Source: JAWLGW01 sp964569055 (GTDB lineage: Bacteria > Planctomycetota > J058). Taken from it: 8,307 nt of DNA. Position 1 is the stretch's first letter. The number at the start of each line of letters is the position of its first letter. The notes under the pieces were generated by a model. The model was not told where the DNA came from and did not search any database. It worked only from the letters and a program-made list of their open reading frames with translations. Both the position numbers and the translations under genes were made by a program. Positions 1 through 5,513 of the stretch are shown here, piece after piece. Location of the stretch: NCBI GenBank assembly GCA_964569055.1, contig CAZMSZ010000343.1, positions 1 through 8,307 of the forward strand. Direction: 5' to 3'.

Positions 1-89
1 ACATCAAGCGCAAGCTCGGCCTCAAGACCGGGAACGAGCTGGTCCACTCGGCCATTAAGTGGTCGCAGGATCTCGCCCCCGGCGGGTAG
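1..89 (+). CDS. C-terminal end of a LuxR/NarL-family transcriptional regulator (5' truncated)
   Basis: Only the last 28 codons are in the window, read in the frame starting at base 3 and ending at TAG 87-89. The peptide begins IKRKLGLKTGNELVHSAIKW. This matches the last two helices of the LuxR/FixJ-type helix-turn-helix, whose usual form is h-K-[RK]-K-L-x-[LV]-x-x-x-x-E-L-[VI]-x-x-A-h-[RK]-x. The match includes the conserved Lys-Leu turn and the Glu-Leu-Val of the last helix. Family members are mostly response regulators with an N-terminal receiver domain, but that part lies outside the window, so the input signal and any partner kinase cannot be named. The protein ends eight residues after the HTH (SQDLAPGG), as is usual for the family. 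A perfect 17-bp inverted repeat starts six bases after the stop and may end the transcript. Confidence 0.8.
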   Translation, partial: IKRKLGLKTGNELVHSAIKWSQDLAPGG

Positions 90-94
90 CGTGC

Positions 95-207
95 CGCGCG
101 GGCGAAGTCCCTTGGAGTAGACGCGCGTACGCCGACGTGCCGCTCGGGTCCGCCAAGCGGGTCCGGTGCCGCCGGGCGCCTCGGCGTCACGGGACTTCGC
201 CCGCGCG
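95..207. repeat. Perfect 17-bp inverted repeat enclosing a foldable 79-base loop
   Basis: Bases 95-111 are the exact reverse complement of 191-207. Inside the loop, 129-135 pairs with 181-187 (7 bp, perfect), 150-153 with 157-160, and 165-170 with 175-180 (one G-U). As RNA this would be a closing stem with a smaller stem and two terminal hairpins. The 17-bp stem is far longer than expected by chance over 100 bases even at this GC content; the small inner helices are not. It begins six bases after the regulator's stop codon and ends just before the hairpin array. It could be a large terminator without a T-run, a structured RNA, or the ends of a small mobile remnant. The sequence does not decide between these. 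Confidence 0.6.
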
Positions 208-573
208 GGTTGGCGGTCATCTCTCATCGGGAGGGAGCTGACCTTACAGCGACAGCTCTTCCTTGGCGCTCTTGGCGCTCACCCGAAGGAGCTGACCTCA
301 CAGCGACAGCTCTTCCTTGGCGCTCTTGGCGCTCTTGGCGGTCATTTCTTCCTCGGAGGGAGCTGATCTCGCAGCGACAGCTCCTCCCTGGAGCTCAGCT
401 CTTGGCGGTCATATTCTCATCGGGAGGGAGCTGACCTTGCAGCGACAGCTCCTCCTTGCGGTCATTTCTTCCTCGGAGGGAGCTGATCTCGCAGCGACAG
501 CTCCTCCCTGCCGCTCTTGGCGGTCATTTCTCTCTCATCGGAGGGAGCGGACCTCGCAGCGACCGGGTCTCCG
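208..573 (+). repeat. Tandem array of six degenerate hairpin repeats
   Basis: Six copies of a unit recur, with left arms near GGAGGGAGCTG, a 12-base loop of consensus AYCTYRCAGCGA and right arms near CAGCTCCTCC. Left-arm/right-arm positions are 230-240/253-262, 285-294/307-315, 355-365/378-387, 423-433/446-455, 475-485/498-507 and 540-550/563-572. Unit starts are 52-71 bases apart. Most linkers contain TTGGCGGTCATTTCT or a close variant (GGCGGTCAT at 212, 337, 404 and 519; TGCGGTCAT at 457). Two subtypes alternate: units 1, 4 and 6 are preceded by TCATCGG, and units 3 and 5 by TTCCTCGG. Bases 338-390 and 458-510 are identical over 53 bp; 246-280 and 300-334 are identical over 35 bp. Stems are 9-10 bp with one bulged G in units 1-5; unit 6 is degenerate. 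Spacing is not a multiple of three and no frame carries convincing protein, so it is called noncoding. Function is unknown. Confidence 0.85.
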
Positions 574-714
574 AGCACCGCTCCCGTTCCCGGGCGCCCA
601 TCTCCTGGCGAGCGCCTGCCGCACATCGCCTAAACACCTCCCCCCCCGCGCCTTGCGCCGCTGCACGAAGCCCCGATCCGGCCGGCTAATTCCCTCGAGA
701 GAGAGGGAGGCCCG
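574..714 (+). promoter_or_regulatory. Leader of the amidase gene with Shine-Dalgarno in a small hairpin
   Basis: This stretch separates the hairpin array from the amidase start. A GGGAGG Shine-Dalgarno lies at 705-710, four bases before the ATG at 715, and supports that start. The same bases lie in the 3' arm of a short inverted repeat: TCCCTC at 691-696 pairs with GAGGGA at 703-708 around a six-base GAGAGA loop, which could partly mask the site. No convincing -35/-10 pair was found. TTGCGC at 653-658 has no good -10 box 16-18 bases downstream, and TAATTC at 687-692 is too far from it. A C-run at 640-647 has no known meaning here. Confidence 0.5.
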
Positions 715-3240
715 ATGCGGCGTGCGCTCATCCCGGCTGGCCTGCTCGCGGCGCTGTCCGCGACGCTGATCGCGCCCGCGCGCGCGGACATCCACCTCGT
801 CCCCGAGCCGAGCGGCCCGCTCGCCGGGCGGACGATCGTGTTCTCGCCGGGCCACGGCTACTACCTCGACGGCGGGATCTGGCGCTACCAGCGCGGGGTC
901 GGGCACGACGTGCGCGAGGACATCCACACCAACGAGCTGTTCATCGAGTACGTGCAGCGCTACCTGACCGGCGCCGGCGCGCGCGTGGAGTCGGTGCGCG
1001 AGCGCTCGTTCCAGCGGCACGAGGTCGTGCTCGACGACGCGCAGGCGCTCGAGACCGGCGGCTGGACCTCGTCGACCAGCGCCCCCGCGTTCCACGGCGC
1101 CGGCTACCGCTACTCCACCGTGGCGCTCAGCGAGACCGCGACCTCCGAGTTCCGCGCCACGCTCCCCCAGAGCGGCTCCTACCCGGTCTACGTGTGGTAC
1201 ACGCAGTCGCCCAACCGCTCGCGCGACGCGCGCTTCACGGTGCACCACTCGGGCGGCGCCACCGTGGTGCTCGTCGACCAGAGCCGGCTCGGGGACCAGT
1301 GGCACTTCCTGGGCGAGTTCCACTTCGACGCCGCCACGCCCGCGCGCGTGGTCCTGAGCAACGAGGGCTCGGACCCGAGCAAGGTCGTGATCGCCGACGC
1401 GGTGCGCTTCGGGGGCGGGGTGGGCGCGAGCGGCGCGGTGCGCTGGCGCGAGGCGGCGCAGCAGTTCCTCCGCTACAAGGGCTTCAGCAGCACGGCGGGC
1501 GACGTGACGATCCGCCCGCGCTACGGCACCTGGCTGGCCGGCGGCGACACCTCGCGCTGGCGCGCCGACTTCCTCTACTTCGCGCTCCACACCAACGCCT
1601 CGGGCGGCTCGGGCACGGCGCGCGGGCTCTCGACGTTCTCCTACTCCAACGGGCGCACCCCCTCGTGGGGGAGCGCGGGGGCCGTCACCTACCCGACCTC
1701 CCCCTCGCCGCTCCAGGCGCAGTCCGACGCGCTCCGCGACGCGGTGCACGCCGCCGTGCTCGAGGCGGTGCGCGCCGAGTTCGACGCGGCCTGGCCGGAC
1801 CGCGGCGCCCACCTGATGAACTTCGGCGAGCTGCGGGAGAGCCGGACCATGCCGAGCTGCCTGATCGAGCTCGGGTTCCACGACAACGTCGACGACGCCG
1901 GCCTGCTCGCGGACGCGCGCTTCCGCGCCGCCGCGGCGCGCGCGATCTACAAGGGGATCCTGCGCTACTGGGCGCCGAGCGCCACTGTGATCCCCCTCCC
2001 CGTGCGCGAGGTCTCGCTGCTCAACCTCGGCGGCGGCGCGCTCCGCGCGAGCTGGGCGCCCGCGCTCGATCCGCTCGAGCCGAGCGCCGCCGCGACCGCG
2101 TTCAAGGTCTACCTCAGCCGCGACGGGCGCGGCTTCGACGACGGCCGCCAGGTCGCGACCACCAGCGTCGACCTCACCGGCTTCGCCCCCGGCGAGCGCG
2201 TGTTCGTGCGGGTCGCCCCGCTCAACGCGGGCGGCGAGGGGCTCCCGAGCCGGGTGGCGGGGGCGGTCGTGGGGAGCCCGGCGGGCGCGCTGGTGGTCGA
2301 CGGCTTCCACCGCGCGTTCCGCCACACCCACGAGAACGTAGCCGCCCGGTTCGGCCCCGACGACGCGGTGGCCCACGTGGACGCGCTCGCGGCCGCGCTC
2401 CCGGCGGGGGTGGGGGTCGACGGGACCAGCAACGAGGCGGTGCTGCGCGGGACCGTCGCCCTCGGCGCCTACCCGCTGGTCGACTGGCTGCTCGGGCGCG
2501 AGGGCTCGCTCGATCGCACGTTCGACGGGGGCGAGCAAGCCCTGGTCGAGACCTACCTGCAGGCGGGCGGCGCGCTGCTGGTGAGCGGGACCGAGCTGGG
2601 CTGGGACCTCGAGGCGCGCGGCGGCGGGACGCGGTTCCTCAACGACGTGCTCGGGGTCGACTACCTCGCCGACGACGGCGGCGCGCGGACGGTGCGCCCC
2701 GCCCCGGGCGGGCCCGTGGGCGCGCTCGGCGCGCTGGTCCTGCACGACGGGCAAGCCGGGCGCTACGACGTGGCCTCGCCCGACGTGCTGGCGCCGTTCC
2801 ACGCGGGGGCGCGCCTGGCGTTCGCCTACGAGGCGGCCGGCGCCCCGGCGGCCGGTGTGCTGCAAGAGGCGCCCTACCGCGTGCTCGCGCTGGGCTTCCC
2901 GCTGGAGGGGGTGCAGGACGACGGGCAGCGGCGGCTGCTCGCGGCCGAGGCCGTGCGCCTGCTCCTGCCGGCGCCGCCGACCCCGCCGGCAGGCGGCGGC
3001 GCCCCGCCCGCGAGCGGCGGCGGCGGCGCGCCCGCCTCGAGCGGTTCGAGCGGCGGCACCGCCGGCTCGACCGCCAGCCCCTCCACCGCGGGCCCCGCTC
3101 CGACCGCGAGCGGTGGAGGGGGAGGCGGGGGCGGCTGCGCGTTGACGCCGACGGGCGCGGCGCCGAGCCCCGCCCCGTCGCTGCTGCTGCTGGCGCTGCT
3201 CGGGCTCGCGCTGCGTCGGCGCGCCGCTCGGGCGCGCTGA
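715..3240 (+). CDS. Secreted N-acetylmuramoyl-L-alanine amidase (Amidase_3) with inserted golvesin-like domain and MYXO-CTERM-like tail
   Basis: The 841-residue product should cleave the amide bond between N-acetylmuramic acid and L-Ala in peptidoglycan. Residues 1-24 look like a signal peptide, cut after ARA. The zinc amidase fold runs from about 38 to 420. H47 (in SPGHG), E74 and H292 (in LHTNAS) are the expected metal ligands, and E385 (in IELGFHDN) is the expected catalytic Glu, so the active site looks intact. Between E74 and H292, residues about 104-232 form a golvesin/Xly-CBD-like domain with the typical YPVYVWYTQSPNR and FTVHHSGG motifs. A fibronectin-III-like domain follows (about 425-520), then an alpha/beta domain resembling class I glutamine amidotransferase/ThuA folds (about 523-752) with no clear catalytic Cys. 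A Pro/Gly/Ser/Thr-rich linker spans about 753-807. The end has a single Cys (C808), a Leu-rich helix (823-832) and an Arg cluster, like a MYXO-CTERM surface-anchoring tail. The start is supported by GGGAGG four bases upstream. Domain calls come from motif recognition, not a profile search. Confidence 0.9.
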   Translation: MRRALIPAGLLAALSATLIAPARADIHLVPEPSGPLAGRTIVFSPGHGYYLDGGIWRYQRGVGHDVREDIHTNELFIEYVQRYLTGAGARVESVRERSFQRHEVVLDDAQALETGGWTSSTSAPAFHGAGYRYSTVALSETATSEFRATLPQSGSYPVYVWYTQSPNRSRDARFTVHHSGGATVVLVDQSRLGDQWHFLGEFHFDAATPARVVLSNEGSDPSKVVIADAVRFGGGVGASGAVRWREAAQQFLRYKGFSSTAGDVTIRPRYGTWLAGGDTSRWRADFLYFALHTNASGGSGTARGLSTFSYSNGRTPSWGSAGAVTYPTSPSPLQAQSDALRDAVHAAVLEAVRAEFDAAWPDRGAHLMNFGELRESRTMPSCLIELGFHDNVDDAGLLADARFRAAAARAIYKGILRYWAPSATVIPLPVREVSLLNLGGGALRASWAPALDPLEPSAAATAFKVYLSRDGRGFDDGRQVATTSVDLTGFAPGERVFVRVAPLNAGGEGLPSRVAGAVVGSPAGALVVDGFHRAFRHTHENVAARFGPDDAVAHVDALAAALPAGVGVDGTSNEAVLRGTVALGAYPLVDWLLGREGSLDRTFDGGEQALVETYLQAGGALLVSGTELGWDLEARGGGTRFLNDVLGVDYLADDGGARTVRPAPGGPVGALGALVLHDGQAGRYDVASPDVLAPFHAGARLAFAYEAAGAPAAGVLQEAPYRVLALGFPLEGVQDDGQRRLLAAEAVRLLLPAPPTPPAGGGAPPASGGGGAPASSGSSGGTAGSTASPSTAGPAPTASGGGGGGGGCALTPTGAAPSPAPSLLLLALLGLALRRRAARAR

Positions 3241-3247
3241 AGTGGCC

Positions 3248-3265
3248 GCGGACCGCTACGTCCGC
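3248..3265. terminator. Possible shared terminator hairpin between convergent genes
   Basis: GCGGAC (3248-3253) and GTCCGC (3260-3265) form a perfect 6-bp stem with a six-base loop. The hairpin sits across the 15-base gap between the convergent amidase and DoxX-like genes and overlaps the last codons of the latter. There is no T-run on either strand, so it is not a canonical intrinsic terminator. Short GC stems are common in DNA of this composition. Confidence 0.25.
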
Positions 3266-3702
3266 ACCACCTCGCGCTCCACGACCCGCCGCTCGACGGG
3301 GCGCTCGACCGCCGCCGCGGGCGCGAGGCGAGCCTCGCGGCGGACGGCGGCCACGCGGGCCAGGCAGAACGCGCCGACCGCCATGGCGATGTCGCGGACC
3401 GCGATGTCGAAGTAGCCGCCCAGGATCAGGTTCGCCGCGATCGCGAGCAGCCACAGCCCGACCACGATCCCGCCCACCCGGGGTATCGCCAGGACGATCA
3501 GGCCTGCCACGACCTCGACCACCCCGACGATCCCCATGAACGCGGCCGGCGAGATCGGCAGCGCCTCGCGGGCGGTCGCGCTCAGGTAGGTCGACCAGTC
3601 GACCAGCGCGTAGGCGAACTTGTCGAGCCCGGCCGCGATCGGGACGATCGCGTACGTGAGCAGCAGGGCCCAGTAGACCCCGTTGAGCTTCCTGGTCTCC
3701 AC
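3256..3702 (-). CDS. DoxX-like four-helix integral membrane protein
   Basis: This 148-residue protein has four predicted membrane segments, at about 7-24, 54-73, 75-93 and 100-119. The first loop carries LDKFAYALVDWSTYLS, and later segments carry AFMGIVGVVEVVAGLIVL and GYFDIAVRDIAMAVGAF. The pattern resembles small DoxX-family membrane proteins of unknown biochemical role; no catalytic residues are evident. The cytosolic tail (from about 120) is highly charged, with a short Val-Glu-Arg repetitive stretch. The GTG at 3702-3700 is chosen as start because AGGAGGAGG (3717-3709) lies six bases upstream and the first helix follows at once. The open frame continues far upstream without a stop, but that part overlaps the methyltransferase on the same strand and has no start as well supported. 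It converges with the amidase gene and lies 146 bases downstream of the methyltransferase. Confidence 0.75.
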   Translation of the reverse strand: METRKLNGVYWALLLTYAIVPIAAGLDKFAYALVDWSTYLSATAREALPISPAAFMGIVGVVEVVAGLIVLAIPRVGGIVVGLWLLAIAANLILGGYFDIAVRDIAMAVGAFCLARVAAVRREARLAPAAAVERPVERRVVEREVVRT

Positions 3703-3708
3703 GCCGCA

Positions 3709-3717
3709 CCTCCTCCT
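3709..3717 (-). promoter_or_regulatory. Strong Shine-Dalgarno of the DoxX-like gene
   Basis: Read on the minus strand the sequence is AGGAGGAGG, ending six bases before the GTG start codon. It is the strongest ribosome-binding site in the window and fixes the start of this gene. It suggests the protein is translated from its own leader rather than by coupling to the distant methyltransferase gene. Confidence 0.75.
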
Positions 3718-3822
3718 GCTTGCGACTCTGATCGCGAGGTGCGGGTCCAGAGCGCAACCGGCGCGCCAGGCGCTCGGCGCGGCGTCATTGGGCCAGGGCC
3801 GTCCCAGGGGCAGGGTCAACGG

Positions 3823-3838
3823 GCGCCCCGGTGGGCGC
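3823..3838 (-). terminator. Candidate hairpin just after the methyltransferase stop
   Basis: GCGCCC (3823-3828) and GGGCGC (3833-3838) form a perfect 6-bp stem around CGGT, ten bases after the methyltransferase stop codon in the direction of transcription. No T-run follows on the minus strand, so it is weak as an intrinsic terminator. The rest of the 146-base gap (3703-3848) holds only the downstream gene's ribosome-binding site and no clear promoter. The two genes may or may not be co-transcribed. Confidence 0.3.
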
Positions 3839-3848
3839 GGCTGGCCAG

Positions 3849-5423
3849 CTACGCCTCGAGCAGCCCCTTCGCGCGGTAGTGCTCGAGCCGCATCGGCACG
3901 ACCTCCTCGAAGATCTCGCGCAGCGGCTCGCGCTCGACGACGGGCAGCCCGTCCCGGCGCACGTCGAGCACGCCCGTCGCGGCGGCGTTCGTCATGGCCT
4001 CGACCAGCGCCGGGAGCTTGCGCTCCCCGTCGAGCAGGGGCAACAGCGCGCGGTCGAGCTTCTCGAGCACGAACGTCTCGTGGCGCAGGGTGGTCGCCTC
4101 GCGCCGCTCCCGGGCGGCCTGCGCGCGGGCCAGCCGGCTCGCGCGGGGACGCTCGCTCACGTGATCGACGAGCGGGCGCGGCCGCGGGTGGAGCTCGAGG
4201 CTGCCCTTGGAGAACAGCTCGAGCAGGTCCTCCCGCAGCTCGGCCTCGGCCGCGGCCTGGTCGACCTCCACCCCGGCGGCGGCGAGGCGGTCGGCGGCGG
4301 CCGCGTAGAGCGTCTCCACCTGCACCGCGCCCGGCCAGGCGGCGTGCAGCTCGAGCAAGGCGGCCTTGGTGATCGGCCGGCGGACCTCGACCTCGACCTC
4401 GTGGGCGAGGCGGAACTTGGCGGGCTCGGACGAGCCCGGCGGGGGCGGCGTCGCGTCCAGCGGCTCCCCCAGGCAGTCGGCCCACAGGCCGGCGAGGTCC
4501 TCGGGCCCGGCGACGTGCTCGAGCGAGACCTCGCGCTGACAGAGCAGGCTGGCGCGGAACACGCGGTTGTGCACGAAGTCGCGGTACTGCTCCAGGCGCA
4601 CGAACTCCTCGCTGCCCCGGGTGAGCCCCTCGCGCATGCGCCCGGGGAACAGCGCGCTGACCCCGGTCCCGAAGCCCGCCTCGCCCAAGAAGCGCAGCCC
4701 GGCCGCCTCGGCGCGGGCCACGAACTGGTGGAAGTAGAGCGGCTCGTTGCAGTCCTCGAGGTGCTCGTGGAACAGGTAGGAGTCGCCGCACAGGCGGAGG
4801 ACCTCGAGCTCGCGCTGGAGGAACATGCCGTAGGGGTTCCCCTCGGTCGGGACCTGCCCGGCGAGGTAGTCGAGCAGCGCGCGCGCCTGGCGGACGCGCA
4901 CCTCGGGCTCCTCGAAGGTCCCCGAGTGGTAGAGCATCATGTCGCGGATCATGCTCCGCATGCGCCAGCCGGGGAACGTGTTGTAGCTCACGTACCCCAC
5001 GCCGTTGGGCGCGAGGTGCGCGCGCAGCAGCGCCAGGATCTTGTCCTGCACCGGGCGCGGCACCCAGCTGTAGACCCCGTGCACCACGGCGTAGTCGAAC
5101 GTGCCGAGGGACTCGTCGAGCTCGAGCACGTCGGCGTGGCGCAGCTCGACGTTGGTGAGCCCGAGCTCCGCGATCAGCTCGCGCCCCTCGGCGACCTGCA
5201 CCGCCGAGAGGTCCACCCCGACGAAGCGGGCGTCGGGGAGGGTCAGGGCGAGCGGGATCAGGTTGCCGCCGCCCGCGCAGCCGAGCTCGAGCACACGCGC
5301 CGCCTCGATCGGCGCCGCCGCGAGGCCCGACAGGCGCGCGATCACCGCCAGCCGCCCCGGGTGGGTCTGGCTGAAGGGGCGGCTGAAGTAGGGGACCTCG
5401 TCGTAGCTGGTGCGAGCGCTCAT
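3849..5423 (-). CDS. SAM-dependent methyltransferase with MethyTransf_Reg domain (PKMT-like)
   Basis: The 524-residue protein has a Rossmann-type class I methyltransferase domain at about 40-165. Motif I is VLELGCAGGGN (44-54), and the acidic residue expected to bind the SAM ribose is D71 in GVDLS. Family signatures include SYDEVPY near the N-terminus, HGVYSWVP (115-122) and SYNTFPGW (146-153). These are typical of methyltransferases that carry a 'methyltransferase regulatory' domain (PF10119), here about 215-300. A middle linker region and a helical C-terminal domain (about 430-520) follow. This layout and length resemble the rickettsial protein lysine methyltransferases PKMT1/PKMT2, which modify the outer membrane protein OmpB; the substrate here is unknown. 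No signal peptide or membrane segment is seen, so it should be cytosolic. The ATG at 5423 is chosen because family similarity begins at residue 6. There is no Shine-Dalgarno, but a -10-like box lies seven bases upstream. It diverges from the VanZ-CBM9 gene. Confidence 0.88.
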   Translation of the reverse strand: MSARTSYDEVPYFSRPFSQTHPGRLAVIARLSGLAAAPIEAARVLELGCAGGGNLIPLALTLPDARFVGVDLSAVQVAEGRELIAELGLTNVELRHADVLELDESLGTFDYAVVHGVYSWVPRPVQDKILALLRAHLAPNGVGYVSYNTFPGWRMRSMIRDMMLYHSGTFEEPEVRVRQARALLDYLAGQVPTEGNPYGMFLQRELEVLRLCGDSYLFHEHLEDCNEPLYFHQFVARAEAAGLRFLGEAGFGTGVSALFPGRMREGLTRGSEEFVRLEQYRDFVHNRVFRASLLCQREVSLEHVAGPEDLAGLWADCLGEPLDATPPPPGSSEPAKFRLAHEVEVEVRRPITKAALLELHAAWPGAVQVETLYAAAADRLAAAGVEVDQAAAEAELREDLLELFSKGSLELHPRPRPLVDHVSERPRASRLARAQAARERREATTLRHETFVLEKLDRALLPLLDGERKLPALVEAMTNAAATGVLDVRRDGLPVVEREPLREIFEEVVPMRLEHYRAKGLLEA

Positions 5424-5430
5424 GCGGAGC

Positions 5431-5436
5431 AGGCTA
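5431..5436 (-). promoter_or_regulatory. Candidate -10 box for a leaderless methyltransferase transcript
   Basis: On the minus strand the sequence is TAGCCT, matching the TAnnnT core of a sigma70-type -10 box, seven bases before the ATG. Transcription would then start on or within a base or two of the start codon. No ribosome-binding site is present between box and ATG, which fits leaderless initiation. A matching -35 box is not evident in the GC-rich sequence upstream, so the call rests on the -10 core and position only. Confidence 0.35.
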
Positions 5437-5496
5437 CACCACCGCGCGCGCGGCGGCTCCGCCGTGCGCCGCGGGGCGCCCGGGGCGGGCGCGGCG

Positions 5497-5505
5497 TGGT
5501 ACCTT
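5497..5505 (+). promoter_or_regulatory. Candidate extended -10 box for a leaderless VanZ-CBM9 transcript
   Basis: TGG followed by TACCTT (5500-5505) resembles an extended -10 element (TGnTAnnnT), eight bases before the ATG at 5514. As with the divergent gene, there is no Shine-Dalgarno and the transcript would begin at about the start codon. No -35 box is recognisable. The 90-base divergent gap (5424-5513) otherwise contains GC-rich small inverted repeats such as GCGCC (5466-5470) with GGCGC (5475-5479). These could be operators but are not distinguishable from background. Confidence 0.35.
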
Positions 5506-5513
5506 GCGCCGCC

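Noticed and set aside
95..207. tRNA or other standard RNA gene
   Set aside because: The fold is not a cloverleaf of tRNA size, and no conserved T-loop, anticodon arm or CCA-proximal features can be seen.
208..573. CRISPR array
   Set aside because: Repeats are degenerate, unequal in spacing, and the 'spacers' are themselves related sequences; no cas genes are present.
317..769. 150-codon open frame through the hairpin array with a repetitive peptide
   Set aside because: Unit spacings (54, 71, 68, 52, 65) shift the frame between copies, there is no ribosome-binding site, and it runs into the amidase gene.
535..2865. 776-codon open frame on the minus strand opposite the amidase
   Set aside because: The plus-strand protein has clear family motifs. 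The minus-strand translation is low-complexity Arg/Ala/Val/Glu-rich, typical of an antisense shadow in very GC-rich DNA.
1194..3539. 781-codon plus-strand open frame overlapping the amidase in another frame
   Set aside because: It is Arg/Ala/Gly/Pro-rich without motifs, a frame shadow of the amidase.
3703..4791. N-terminal extension of the DoxX-like open frame to codons upstream
   Set aside because: It overlaps the methyltransferase coding region in another frame and has Arg/Ala-rich shadow composition, while a GTG with AGGAGGAGG six bases upstream lies right before the first helix.
5452..5479. Operators formed by short GC inverted repeats in the divergent gap
   Set aside because: Stems are only 4-5 bp of pure G and C, expected by chance at this composition.
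3831..5513. Open frame running upstream of, and in frame with, the VanZ-CBM9 gene
   Set aside because: It is antisense to the methyltransferase, which has strong family motifs. The upstream translation is compositionally biased and matches nothing I recognise.
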